Shown here one piece after another: positions 54,201 to 63,004 of a DNA stretch of 64,000 nucleotides. Position numbers and translations under genes: made by a program. Under the pieces are notes generated by a model, which did not search any database, was not told the DNA's origin, and saw only the letters and a program-made list of their open reading frames with translations. Origin of the DNA: Kalmanozyma brasiliensis GHG001 (Eukaryota; Basidiomycota; Ustilaginomycetes; Ustilaginales); assembly GCF_000497045.1 (NCBI RefSeq), contig NW_015961962.1, forward strand, positions 62,001-126,000, written 5' to 3'. Position 1 is the stretch's first letter. Every line of letters begins with the position of its first letter.

Positions 54201-55313
54201 AGGAGTCAAGGTGCGAGTGGCATAATGGCCATGCACACTGCTGCCATCGACGCCGGATTCGGTTGTCCCCGCGTTGTGAGACGGTGTCGATAGTTGTTCG
54301 ACTGGAAGCGGGATCTGGACGTCGATCTCGTTCGGATCTGCTTGGGCCTCTCTCGGGTCCAAAGTCATGCTAAGCCTACAGCCCAGATTCATCTCTGCAT
54401 CGTAAGTGCCGATGTCCTCCCGAGCGGAAAGAGAGGGATGAGATGGCTGTATCGAGTCGCTGCGACTCTGTGGTGCAGCTTTGAGCGATTCGATCTTGGC
54501 GGCGAGGCGATTCGACGGCAAAGAGCTGAGGAGATCGAAGAGAGCACGGAAATGGACGACTGAGCGTTTGTAGAACGTGGACAGATCTGGCGGCGCCGAG
54601 GGCTGGCTGGGATCGAAACGCAGTTGCCAGCGTTCGAGCACGATCCTGTGAGGCCGTACAGAAGATGTCGCTGAAGATGGAGCTTCGCCGGGTATCCGCC
54701 CGTCGATGCAGACTCGACTGGTGTTGGCGTCGGAAGCTCGAGAAGATGAAGCGGAGAAGGCTCTAGTCATCAGAAGGATCTCGTGTCGGTCCGAGACGTT
54801 AGACAGATCGAGCACTACATCGATGATGAGATCAGGCACAGCTGATGGTGAAAGGGGTGGGTCGACGTTGCCAGTTTCGAGACCCAACAGGGAAGTGACG
54901 GAGCGCCAGAGCCGCAGCTCATCCTTGAACAGATCTGTATCAGGGATGTGAAGGTCAAACCATTTCGAGAGCTTTGTGTGTGGAGTGTGGCTCTGCTGCG
55001 CAGGAGCAGCGCCTTCGGGGGAAGAGGCAGCAAGGAGGGAGGAGCGAAGATGCGCCAGACGAGACTGGATGATGAGGTTAGCGGTGGTGGTGTAAAAGTG
55101 ATAGATGACTCCGTCGAGCTTGGTCAGCTGGGTCATCGGAGTGGACGACTCTGGGCGCTCGGAGGAGCGTCTTCGAAGCGAAGGCGACGGCTCATGCTGG
55201 TACTGCTGCTGTGTGTCGATGGCGGGGGAAGATTCGGGTGCTCCGAGCGAGGACGACGAGGATGAATATCGCGAATGGGCTGACGGAGGAACTCGACGAG
55301 GTTGCGGCTCCAT
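51207..55313 (-). CDS. ATG13: Autophagy-related protein 13 (ATG13), very long form
   Basis: 1368 aa, ATG complement at 55311-55313, no intron; yeast Atg13 is about 738 aa. Atg13 links Atg1 kinase to Atg17 and is a TOR target. The N-terminal HORMA domain spans about 64-390: Lys-Leu-Asp-Gly-Val-Ile-Tyr-His-Phe-Tyr-Thr (65-75), Lys-Trp-Phe-Asp-Leu, Asp-Glu-Leu-Arg-Leu-Trp-Arg, Val-Leu-Glu-Arg-Trp-Gln-Leu, Tyr-Lys-Arg-Ser-Val, and a final Leu-Glu-Leu-Ser-Val-Thr-Tyr-Arg-Arg strand near 380. The remaining ~970 residues are Ser/Gly/Arg-rich and disordered, with many Ser-Pro and Arg-x-x-Ser sites suited to regulation. The short ordered patch Asp-Asp-Met-Asp-Asp-Leu-Ala-Arg-Leu-Leu-Glu, near residue 905, may be a partner-binding motif. 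A 108-aa ORF precedes it by 9 bases. Confidence 0.9.
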   Translation of the reverse strand: MEPQPRRVPPSAHSRYSSSSSSLGAPESSPAIDTQQQYQHEPSPSLRRRSSERPESSTPMTQLTKLDGVIYHFYTTTANLIIQSRLAHLRSSLLAASSPEGAAPAQQSHTPHTKLSKWFDLHIPDTDLFKDELRLWRSVTSLLGLETGNVDPPLSPSAVPDLIIDVVLDLSNVSDRHEILLMTRAFSASSSRASDANTSRVCIDGRIPGEAPSSATSSVRPHRIVLERWQLRFDPSQPSAPPDLSTFYKRSVVHFRALFDLLSSLPSNRLAAKIESLKAAPQSRSDSIQPSHPSLSAREDIGTYDAEMNLGCRLSMTLDPREAQADPNEIDVQIPLPVEQLSTPSHNAGTTESGVDGSSVHGHYATRTLTPIATPIGHLELSVTYRRLTGYLIEDTDSLRAANDLKVDLDEDYFRAPHREVAAVATQPEPLPDASSDATRDPVSGHPMPLVTSPGQQRIGGISAARPAILGSQKSSPDTATGSEALTSQSPGNASVFSTSAPGRHSAGLSSLRRTGSTKSNVSIIGTTNPSGAPSRPVLAAALSTEPAFVVPGAVRRSSTSERRLRTLSGLSSGRPSPPVSPAAASFDLPEAGTSQPRSVSSGAFSTSGTGRSISTRTTSGFAGSATGNMGPPSSTQPRPSVSFSPSSPSPLAQQMSLQGMRTGGGFGLAPIGNQSTSSFRSVSSSSLRSSVSNTGGLAGPSLRSVFQNYVPRSQNVSIASISRTPPTSTSALGQGSYSPSILGTGMRNSSIRRNSSTSDAGSGSAFGASVSSSSAAQPQMIKRYSTNFSYRQNRDRSGVYGSSLGSEGSGSLGAGAEPSSYPRFGGAGGSLSSAYGRSWISRMEQRQGLGSGGAFARTASLEDATAAASASSASRYRTISGASASHLVGGGGFTPSPKSHEDDMDDLARLLESRPAFGASSLGKLSSLRNERRNAPGLSSTPEEGAHPRAADALADSVQSNPGQDRRSPLSGSGLRSGGLRTTNPLSRSQLDDLLNRMAESVGIVGSKESGSGTSGENVSDVATPGEVKTPIVPAAGSRPLTPAQIAATLGKGRGTAGKEAEGVAETHISRVSSPGAFASVLPGETGFRPRSAIGQQVRAYGTIAAAHTGSNLLPAAQDERNLTDAGVQASPSTAAVQPAHPDYEAEGDLMFKVDGQQDYNPEDELPGEMEMVPEGGGGAAVPRSSETALTSFAGGVEGGMGATLPVGAHREGRAHDWHATDRWERQRAQEAERRRADAEMSRNFGQEVGASTRGRGSHSPWRSSSSNMAQAMGAAGSAANAAAAGPVGFRSSSTRPLGGGASRLSGVATGLAGSSPSGTGDARRGYGVSAPSAQFHYQPRPTRPGAQSFPVSRDELFDDEVEEDDE

Positions 55314-55322
55314 TCAACCAGA

Positions 55323-55649
55323 TCACGGTTGGGCCGACGCTGGCGCAGACACCGCGACGGTGACCAAGGGCTCAAGATCCACCGAGAAGAGACCGGAAGC
55401 AGTGCGGTGTGCCCTGACTGGTTTCAGGCTGAGAGAACGAGGCACGAAGGATGAGCCGAGGTCGTATGTCGGTAATGCCGATGTTGCTGATGATGGTGAT
55501 GGTGATAGCTGCTCCGAAAGACGAGTCACCGAGTCAGACCCTTGTTGGATACGGTCAGCTAGCGAGGCTACAGTAGACAGCGCCTCGCCCACGATAAGCC
55601 AAGCCGGGGTTGAGCCGGATGACCGTGCAGCCGCTTGCTGCTCTTGCAT
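55323..55649 (-). CDS. Small ORF (108 aa) directly upstream of ATG13
   Basis: ATG complement at 55647-55649, stop at 55323-55325, only 9 bases before the ATG13 start on the same strand. The translation looks protein-like: Gln-Glu-Gln-Gln start, a helix (Ala-Trp-Leu-Ile-Val-Gly-Glu-Ala-Leu-Ser-Thr-Val, about 17-28) running into Ala-Asp-Arg-Ile, a Ser-rich loop, then Leu-Pro-Thr-Tyr-Asp-Leu-Gly. I recognise no family. It could be an unusually long upstream ORF in the ATG13 leader, a separate small gene with a very short spacer, or a chance frame. The overlapping 230-codon plus-strand frame looks less protein-like. Confidence 0.4.
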   Translation of the reverse strand: MQEQQAAARSSGSTPAWLIVGEALSTVASLADRIQQGSDSVTRLSEQLSPSPSSATSALPTYDLGSSFVPRSLSLKPVRAHRTASGLFSVDLEPLVTVAVSAPASAQP

Positions 55650-56303
55650 GTGGAGCAAAATCGGTAATTTGGACCGCGACTTCGGCTTCAAAGCGACTCA
55701 ACTCCTCGCCCTGTGTTCATGCGCGTTCAGACCACCGCGCCAGCATAGGGCTGCCGCAGGCATGACAGTCAGAGTCGATCGAGTTTCGACCTGGTAAACA
55801 CCTCGGATGACACCGAAATAGTATGCTGAAGCTGCGTCCACTCCTTCATTGTATGAATGAGCACTTCCGAACGGCCACGAAAGCTCTCTCTGAAATCACG
55901 TGATGCCTTTGCCCTGTGACGCGGAAGTCGTGCGGTGGGGATAGGTGATACCCGAAAAATGTGATTTTAGAGAAATGGCGCTGTCCTGTCTCCTGTATGC
56001 AGGTTTGAGTCAGACTCCAAGTCAATCTTTGTGACTTGACCTTCCACCTCATCCATCTCATCTCGCGCTCTTACGATCATCTTTCGACCCAGCAGCTAGC
56101 ACATCGTCCTCAGCCAACACCGTCTTCGACCTGCACGACGGTGTATCTGCCTTCAACGACAGCGTCCGTGCCAGGTCGTCAGCATAGATCAGGGCGCATA
56201 TCTACATAGACACTAGTCACCCAGCCAGCCCCAGACAGCGGCGACTTCGATTCTATATCATCACAGTCCCTATTCAGCTCAGCATCGACCTTACATACCA
56301 ATC
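55650..56303. other. Divergent promoter region
   Basis: About 650 bases up to the securin-like gene. No clear element; the 200 bases before 56304 look like a pyrimidine/CA-rich leader. Confidence 0.4.
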
Positions 56304-57896
56304 ATGATGCACTCAAGAGGTTTTGTCCTCTCCGAAAACCAGGCCTTCGCCGGTCAGACTCGAACACCCGGTCCTTCGCGCTTGCATGCCTCGCCCACGC
56401 GCAAGAACATGACCACAGGCAAGAAGGCGCTGGGCCAGTCCTCGAAGCTGACTGGACAAGATCTCAACTCGGCAGGGCCCAAACAGCTCTTTGGCGATCT
56501 CAAAGCGTCGCAGTCTCCCGTCAAGGCGCTTGGAAACCGCAACGCTTCCAAGACGCCCGGCCCGTCTCGCTTGGCGCCTGGCAAACAGGATGCATCGGCT
56601 GGCAAGGGCAAAGGGGCATCAGGGAGCACTCTCGACTCATCGCCCACCAAGAAGGGGTCATCCGAGCTGAGTCCACGCAAAGCAAGCACCTCGAACGCGC
56701 TGCGATCTCTCAATGGCAAGCAGCGACAGACGACGGATCTGCCCTTCTCCAAGCCGGGTCAGAACTCGAGCAGCGGGAACGATGCTTCAAGCACAATGTT
56801 GATGAAAACACCCGCTCCGTCGCAGCTTGGCAAGGCAAGGGCAATGAGCCGACAGAACAGCTTTGTCACTCCGGCCGCCAACGTCGGAAGAGCCGGCGCG
56901 ATCAAAGCACGCATGGGCGAAATGATGGATGCAGAGATGGGTCTGTCGCTGCAGAAGGGAGACAACGCCACGGAACAGGTGACCCAACAGCCAGCGGTGC
57001 AGATGACCGAAGAGGAAATGTATCCCGAGATCGAGTACATGCCGCCCAGCCACCACGCCAAGCATCCGGTCTTCGAGTTCCCTGATGAGCTCGACGATCT
57101 GCCCAGGGCAAAGGAGCTCGGCGCTCAGCTTTCCCGCTTCTCAGCGATCGGACTTCGGGCGGCTGGTCCTGATGACCTGAGCGATGTCGAAGTCACGCCG
57201 ATGGAAGAGCTCATGGACAATGATCTGGTGCCGCCGACGCCGACGACGGATAGTGACGACGACGACCCGTGGCCAGACGTGCCGGTGACAGAAGAGATCG
57301 CCGTCCAGCAGAAGGCACCTTCTGCTCGATCCACAACCGTTGCTGTCAACGCAGGCAGCAAAGTTGCACAACGTCCGCTCACGATGGCTCGACCTCTGGC
57401 AACGGGGGCCGGCGTCCGCACTAGTATCGCTCAGAGGGGTCCCGTCAGCTCGAGCATCCGACCGTCTGCCACCAGCTCGACCACCGCAACTTCGCGCGCA
57501 GTGCCGGGCAAAGCCACGCCCAAGCCGGTTGTACGATCCACTGGCCTTCAGCGGTCCATCGCATCAGCGCCAGGCAGTCGACCTGTCTCCTCGACTCCAA
57601 CTACCACAGCAAGAAGTGCAAATCTCCCTCGGTCGTCGGCGAATGTCGCCCGTTCAGCATCATCCGTCAGCGGCGCTGCGACTCGACCGCTGAAGGCAGC
57701 TAACACGAGCTCTGCTCTCAGACCAGCACAACAACCTTCTGCTGCACCCAGGACCAAGCTCAATCCCAAGCTGATTGATTTTGTAGACGACGATTTGGGC
57801 AAGCAGACAGCAGCGGCGCTCGATCGTATGAATGCCGACGAGGTTCTCGAGCCGCTCCAGCTGGACCTGGGCGAAGTGTCAGAACTCGAGGCTTAG
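56304..57896 (+). CDS. Securin-like protein (Cut2/Pds1 type), tentative
   Basis: 530 aa from ATG 56304 (a second ATG follows immediately), no intron. Mostly disordered, basic N-half and Ser/Thr-rich C-half, as in securins, which inhibit separase until anaphase. The strongest hint is the acidic middle Glu-Met-Tyr-Pro-Glu-Ile-Glu-Tyr-Met-Pro-Pro (about 238-248) followed by Glu-Phe-Pro-Asp-Glu-Leu-Asp-Asp-Leu-Pro. This resembles the separase-binding segment of fungal securins. The N-terminus has Ser-Glu-Asn-Gln-Ala-Phe where fission yeast Cut2 has a KEN box, and two Ala-Leu-Gly motifs. No canonical RxxLxxxxN destruction box was found by eye. A further acidic block (about 293-332) and a conserved-looking end (Leu-Ile-Asp-Phe-Val-Asp-Asp-Asp) complete it. 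Function rests on this weak resemblance. Confidence 0.6.
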   Translation: MMHSRGFVLSENQAFAGQTRTPGPSRLHASPTRKNMTTGKKALGQSSKLTGQDLNSAGPKQLFGDLKASQSPVKALGNRNASKTPGPSRLAPGKQDASAGKGKGASGSTLDSSPTKKGSSELSPRKASTSNALRSLNGKQRQTTDLPFSKPGQNSSSGNDASSTMLMKTPAPSQLGKARAMSRQNSFVTPAANVGRAGAIKARMGEMMDAEMGLSLQKGDNATEQVTQQPAVQMTEEEMYPEIEYMPPSHHAKHPVFEFPDELDDLPRAKELGAQLSRFSAIGLRAAGPDDLSDVEVTPMEELMDNDLVPPTPTTDSDDDDPWPDVPVTEEIAVQQKAPSARSTTVAVNAGSKVAQRPLTMARPLATGAGVRTSIAQRGPVSSSIRPSATSSTTATSRAVPGKATPKPVVRSTGLQRSIASAPGSRPVSSTPTTTARSANLPRSSANVARSASSVSGAATRPLKAANTSSALRPAQQPSAAPRTKLNPKLIDFVDDDLGKQTAAALDRMNADEVLEPLQLDLGEVSELEA

Positions 57897-59128
57897 GCGG
57901 GTCTGACTACTATCACCTACAACCATTTCTTCGCTTCGTATTCATATCCATTCGTGTTCGGCTTTCTTATTGCCCCTTGCATTGCTCGCAATATACCATG
58001 TCTTAGACCGTCTACTTTCATGCCCGTGCTCGTGTCAGTCCAGTGTCGCATCAATGATTTCATCACCGAAGTCGGTCCTAGTTCTGAGGTGGCAGATGGC
58101 CATGCTTGGCAGCAATTGGCTGCAGAGTGCAAGCCTCGGCACAAGACACAGCGCGCCGCGACTCGCCTCGCCTAGCCTTGTGGCCCTCGACGCGCGATGA
58201 CAGGCTGCCACCTGCAACTGCACCGCCAGAGAAACGCACCGTGCGTGCACGGCTCTTTTTTCGAAATTCGGATTTTTGAGAGGTGTGTGTTTCTCTGTGA
58301 GGCCAAGCGAGGCTCAGCTCCAACCTCGCCGAGTCGAAACACACACCCACACACGCTCGCTCGCTCACATGTGGTCGACTGAAATTACCGCTCAGCCAGT
58401 CAGTCAGACAGCCAACCAGCCAGCCAGATAGGGCACACCAACAGCAGCAGCGGCCCGGGCGCGATTTTGTGTGGGTCTGCAGATGCCGCCCGACCGACTT
58501 GCTCTCCGAATGGTCTTCATCTTCCTCCTCCTCCTTCTTCTCAACTCGTCCAGGCTCCCGTTCGCGGCATCAGTTCAGCTCCGTCTTCTCGCCAGCTCGT
58601 TGCATCACAAATTCCTGGTGGACGCGATCCCCGGCCGTCTGACCACCTTTGCGTCTTACCGCCGACACAGTCTGTGCCAGCAGCAAAGGAGCACGAGCTC
58701 AGCTGCTCAGCAAGGTGGGTCGTGACGAGCATCGCGCGCTCCATTGGCCGACTTTGTCTCGAGTACTCCCTCGTCTTCGACAGCAAGGCGCTCGAGATTC
58801 GTCTCGGCACGACCTTTTCTGCACCTCGACCCGTCACGCAACGAGACGCCTGGAGCATCGGACTGTCTTTCCAGACTCTTCATCACCTGGCCCATCTTCC
58901 ATCTTCAGTCACTTCTATCATCGCTATTCCTCGGATGACACTTAGCTACACCCAGCCTTACGGTGTCTGACTCGCCCACAGGCTCACTCTCTTTCATTGT
59001 GGACCGGCCATCCATCTTTGTGCTCAAAGACGCCCTCCTCCGCTATCATCCTCTTGGCTTCCGGGATCTACAGCGTCACCCGCGTCACGTCATTTTGAGC
59101 TGCCTGCTCATCTGCCAAACGTTGGAAG
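57897..59128. other. 1.2 kb intergenic region with YAK1 leader
   Basis: No gene recognised. It contains CA/TG-rich stretches around 58,280-58,370, a 12-bp perfect inverted repeat (listed separately), and a pyrimidine-rich part (58,500-59,120) that is probably the YAK1 5' leader. Confidence 0.45.
58282..58347. repeat. Inverted repeat, potential hairpin
   Basis: The 12-base arm GGTGTGTGTTTC (58282-58293) is matched perfectly by its reverse complement at 58336-58347, with 42 bases between. Inside the loop a further CGAGG/CCTCG pair can form. It lies in the YAK1 upstream region. No RNA family is recognised; CA/TG-rich composition makes chance pairing more likely. Confidence 0.45.
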
Positions 59129-62100
59129 ATGTCGAGACAATCCAACGCCTTCTTTGGCGACGAGACCAACTCGCTTCCCCTCCACCACGATCCTCACGTA
59201 GGCATCAACATGGCGGGTCTCGATGCGCTGGGAGGACAACATCCGGCCTTGGCACCCAGCAACCCGTATCCACCCAGCCCATCATCAATGCGGTCACCAC
59301 ACTCTTCCCACGGCCACGCCTCTTCCTCGACCAAATACATGCAGGCGTCCAGCTCCGGCGCCAATCCCAACACAGCCAACTACACCTCACCGCGTCTGCA
59401 CCACTCGCAAGCAGCTGCGTTCGGGCTTGCAGATGCTTCGAGCGGAGGTGAGCGCTATTCGTTCGACAACCAACGACAACAGCAACATCATGCTTCTGCG
59501 CAACAGCAACAACACGAACAGTCGCACGCTTCGTCAGCCTATCGCAACGAGGGCCTGGGTCGATCGCACTCGATGGGTCACGGCTCGCACCCGAGTCAGT
59601 CCCGATCAGCTGCGAATGCTGCTGCTGCTGCTGCTGCTGCTGCTTCTGGCTCGGCAATGTACCTATCTCCTCAGACGGGTGCTGCTCAGCCGGTAGGCTC
59701 GCATTCGTCCTCAGGTCATGGCAGCAACGGCAGTGGGGGCACCTATCTCTCATCCTTATCGCCCTCGGGTATGCGACACAGCAGTTTCATCAGCGGTGGT
59801 AGTGGTGGTGGCGGGAGCGGTTTGCCGGCGACGTCGCCTCAAGACTCGTACAGCGGTCTTCCCAATCTTTCAGCCGGCTCCTCACATCCTGCCAGCCTGC
59901 TTCCGGCTCCCCAGATGCTCAACAGCTCCTACAGCAACCACGGCAGTCGCCGATCCTCCAACGCCATGGACACCTCTGGCTCGTCAATACGAGACCCTAC
60001 CTCCGGAAATCCCTACAGCCCCAACACGTCCCACTCGAGCCGCTTCGGCAGCAGCAACGCAGCTGCTGGAGCTTCCGGGTCCCGATCTGCCAGCCACGAC
60101 ACCACCAACTTCATGGACGTCAGCTCGCCCCGCGAAGCGCAGAGGTCTCCACATCAGCTGTCTCAGCAATACAGCAGCTCAAACGCAGGCCTCGGCGACC
60201 TCTCCGACGGACTGCCGTACGCCTATCAGTCGAGTCACGGGCAACAAAGTGCTTCCAATCAGTATCTGTCGTCGAGCGGGCGGCAATCTGGGAGGTATGG
60301 TGCTGAAGGCGGCTACGCCTCGTCATCACAGGGAGCAGGAGGTCTGTGGCCTTCTGCCAACATCGGATCGGGTCGCGGCAGCATGATCATGGACTCATCT
60401 TCCAGAGGCGACAGCACCACTCGCAACCCTGCCATCTACAGCGACGGCACCTCCTTCGGACAGCACGGTCTAGGTCTCGGCTCTTCCGGATCCATGACTA
60501 CAGCTTCGGACAACTCGAGAACCAGCTCTAGCCGACGCGATGGCGGCTCCTCCGGTCGCTCCTCTCGCCGCAATGAAGGCTTCCGACGCGTGCGCGATTT
60601 TGACGACCTGCGACCCGTCATCGATAAGACCACCGCAGCGGCGACCGGTGCAGCCGCCATCTCGGACGGCAAAGCGGCCACAGAAGCAGCGCTCGCCACT
60701 TCGCGGCGTGCCGATCCAGCAGGCGGCTTCGTGAGTCCGCTCAAGGCCTTGACGGCGTACCTGCATCACACCTACCATCTCGTCAATCCGGCCTTCTTCT
60801 ACGAGCTGAGCTTTAATCCAAGACGTGTGCTCACCAAGCCAAGCAAGCCGGTGCAGAACGAGGGCAGGGACAATGAGGAGAGCGATTATATCCTGTATGT
60901 CAACGACTGGTTGGGAACGGAGGAAGGTCACAAGTACCTCATCCTCGACATCCTAGGTCAGGGCACGTTCGGTCAGGTGGTCAAGTGTCAAGACATGACG
61001 ACGCACGAGATCGTCGCTGTCAAGGTTATCAAGAACAAGCCAGCCTACTTCAACCAGAGTATGATGGAGGTGACGGTGCTCGAGATGCTCAATGGCAACT
61101 GGGACCCGAACGACGAGCACCACATCTTGCGGCTCAAGGACACCTTCATCCACGCAAAGCATCTCTGTCTGGTGCTCGAGCTGCTCTCGTCGAACCTGTA
61201 CGAGCTGATCAAGCAGAACTCGTTCCAGGGTCTCAGCACCAGCCTGGTGCGCGTTTTCACGGCACAGCTGCTGGACGCTTTGACGGTGCTCAACGAGGCC
61301 CGTCTGATTCATTGCGATCTGAAGCCCGAGAACATCCTGCTCAAGACGCTGCAGACCCCCTCTATCAAGCTGGTCGACTTTGGCTCGGCGTGTCACGAAA
61401 AGCAGACGGTCTACACGTACATTCAATCGCGTTTCTACCGTTCGCCCGAGGTGCTGCTAGGTCTGCCGTACAACTCGGCCATCGACATGTGGTCGCTCGG
61501 CTGCATCGCTGTCGAACTTTTCCTCGGACTGCCGCTGTTCCCTGGCACCTCGGAGTACAACCAGATCTGCCGCATCGTCGAGATGCTCGGTCTCCCCCCG
61601 CAGTGGATGCTCGACAACGGCAAGCAGACCCAGGAATTCTTCAGCGTCTTTACCGACGAATACGGGCGCAAGAGCTACCGTCTCAAATCCATCGAGCAGT
61701 ATTCCAAGGAGCACAATGTCCAAGAGCAACCTTCCAAGAAATACTTCAAGGCCACCACGCTGCCGGACATTGTCAAGACCTACCCGATGTCCCGAAAGAG
61801 CGGCAAGTCGGCCGATGTGCAGAAGGAGATGGCCAACCGAAGCAGCTTTATCGACTTTGTCACTGGTTTGCTCAACATGAATCCGCACGAGCGATGGACG
61901 CCGCAGCAGGCGAAGTTGCATCCGTTCATTTCTGGCGATAAGTTCACCAAGCCTTTCCGACCACCGCTGTTGCCGACGGTGGCGAGCAGCACCGCTTCCA
62001 GCTCGGCGAGAACCAAGACGTCCGAGTCGAAGCATCCCTACGGCGGGTTGGTGCAGCAACAGTCGTCATCGAGACCGAACAAGGGATTCCAAGACGCAGC

Positions 62101-62971
62101 GGCGTACAACCAGCACCTGGCGCAGCAGCAGGCGTACCATTCGGCAGCATCCCGCGCCCAGCCGGCGCTCAACAACCCCTATGCGCGCGAAGAAGCCGCT
62201 GCCGCCGCCGAAGCCAAAGCCGTGGCCAAGGCGCAAGCTGCGCAGCTGGCGCTGCAGCAACAGCAGTATGCGAGGCAGTACTATGCGGACGATGCGGGTG
62301 GTCGACGGGGTGGTGATAATCGGTTGAGCATGATCCCTCCCCAGCTAGCCAAGTTGGGGTTGGACGCGAGCATGGTTGGTGGGCAGAACATGGCCGGGTT
62401 AGTAAACCGGGATGATCCACTTCGCGAGTGGGAGAGACGGCAGAATGGGTTGGCGCCAACAAGTGGGGTGAGCAAGAAGAGGCAGAGTGCCAACTACCAG
62501 CAGCTGGATCTGCTGCAGCAGCAGGCGGAGATGGGGACTGGGTGGAATGGCGCCGGTGGCTGGGAGGCGCTGAACAAGCCTTCGAGCAGCGGTAGTGGTG
62601 GGCAGGGGAGCTTCAGCGTCGTTGTTGATGCAAATCAGACCGGTGGAGGAGGGATCAATCCTCCTCCTGCAGCCTACTCCTCCACGCCTGCCGGGCCGGG
62701 GAGAGGATACCAGACTTCGCCGCTGTACATGAACGGGGCGCCGATGAGTGCGCAGAACAGCACCAGCGGCGGCGGTGGTGGGCAGGCAAGTGCGACGTTG
62801 CCATTCGACATTTACGACGCAGGGATGGCCAACCTTCTCCCACCCTCACTAACGCCCGTTCGGATTCAGGATCATCAGCAGGCGTTCATGCAGCAGCAGT
62901 ATGCAGGGCAGCTCCAATCGCGCGACAAGAACCAACGGCGGGACGGCAGTGGTGGCTTCGCCGGTCTTTGA
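59129..62971 (+). CDS. YAK1: DYRK-family protein kinase YAK1
   Basis: 1280 aa from ATG 59129, no intron. YAK1 is a nutrient/stress-responsive dual-specificity kinase acting opposite PKA/TOR in growth control. Residues 1-530 are Ser/Gln/His-rich, with an alanine run near 164-173 encoded by GCT repeats. The kinase domain runs about 600-932: Gly-Gln-Gly-Thr-Phe-Gly-Gln-Val, Val-Ala-Val-Lys-Val-Ile-Lys, His-Cys-Asp-Leu-Lys-Pro-Glu-Asn (near 729), Val-Asp-Phe-Gly-Ser-Ala-Cys, and the activation loop Tyr-Thr-Tyr-Ile-Gln-Ser-Arg-Phe-Tyr-Arg-Ser-Pro-Glu. Its second Tyr is the DYRK autophosphorylation site. The DYRK-homology stretch Asp-Tyr-Ile-Leu-Tyr-Val-Asn-Asp-Trp precedes it. The C-terminal 340 residues are Gln/Ala/Gly-rich with coiled-coil-like Ala/Gln helices. 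Confidence 0.96.
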   Translation: MSRQSNAFFGDETNSLPLHHDPHVGINMAGLDALGGQHPALAPSNPYPPSPSSMRSPHSSHGHASSSTKYMQASSSGANPNTANYTSPRLHHSQAAAFGLADASSGGERYSFDNQRQQQHHASAQQQQHEQSHASSAYRNEGLGRSHSMGHGSHPSQSRSAANAAAAAAAAASGSAMYLSPQTGAAQPVGSHSSSGHGSNGSGGTYLSSLSPSGMRHSSFISGGSGGGGSGLPATSPQDSYSGLPNLSAGSSHPASLLPAPQMLNSSYSNHGSRRSSNAMDTSGSSIRDPTSGNPYSPNTSHSSRFGSSNAAAGASGSRSASHDTTNFMDVSSPREAQRSPHQLSQQYSSSNAGLGDLSDGLPYAYQSSHGQQSASNQYLSSSGRQSGRYGAEGGYASSSQGAGGLWPSANIGSGRGSMIMDSSSRGDSTTRNPAIYSDGTSFGQHGLGLGSSGSMTTASDNSRTSSSRRDGGSSGRSSRRNEGFRRVRDFDDLRPVIDKTTAAATGAAAISDGKAATEAALATSRRADPAGGFVSPLKALTAYLHHTYHLVNPAFFYELSFNPRRVLTKPSKPVQNEGRDNEESDYILYVNDWLGTEEGHKYLILDILGQGTFGQVVKCQDMTTHEIVAVKVIKNKPAYFNQSMMEVTVLEMLNGNWDPNDEHHILRLKDTFIHAKHLCLVLELLSSNLYELIKQNSFQGLSTSLVRVFTAQLLDALTVLNEARLIHCDLKPENILLKTLQTPSIKLVDFGSACHEKQTVYTYIQSRFYRSPEVLLGLPYNSAIDMWSLGCIAVELFLGLPLFPGTSEYNQICRIVEMLGLPPQWMLDNGKQTQEFFSVFTDEYGRKSYRLKSIEQYSKEHNVQEQPSKKYFKATTLPDIVKTYPMSRKSGKSADVQKEMANRSSFIDFVTGLLNMNPHERWTPQQAKLHPFISGDKFTKPFRPPLLPTVASSTASSSARTKTSESKHPYGGLVQQQSSSRPNKGFQDAAAYNQHLAQQQAYHSAASRAQPALNNPYAREEAAAAAEAKAVAKAQAAQLALQQQQYARQYYADDAGGRRGGDNRLSMIPPQLAKLGLDASMVGGQNMAGLVNRDDPLREWERRQNGLAPTSGVSKKRQSANYQQLDLLQQQAEMGTGWNGAGGWEALNKPSSSGSGGQGSFSVVVDANQTGGGGINPPPAAYSSTPAGPGRGYQTSPLYMNGAPMSAQNSTSGGGGGQASATLPFDIYDAGMANLLPPSLTPVRIQDHQQAFMQQQYAGQLQSRDKNQRRDGSGGFAGL
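59618..59644 (+). repeat. (GCT)9 trinucleotide repeat in YAK1
   Basis: Nine uninterrupted GCT units encoding most of a polyalanine run in the YAK1 N-terminal region. Likely length-variable between strains; no further role is implied. Confidence 0.85.
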
Positions 62972-63004
62972 AGGGCTACAAATACATTTCTTGCTTCAAG
63001 GTAT

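Noticed and set aside
55105..55797. 230-codon plus-strand ORF overlapping the ATG13 start region
   Set aside because: It is antisense to the ATG13 N-terminus and to the 108-codon ORF; translation is rich in Arg/Asp/Ser/Cys without pattern.
59618..59644. GCT repeat as a mobile-element or CRISPR-like signal
   Set aside because: Simple in-frame trinucleotide repeat coding polyalanine; no spacers, terminal repeats or target duplications.
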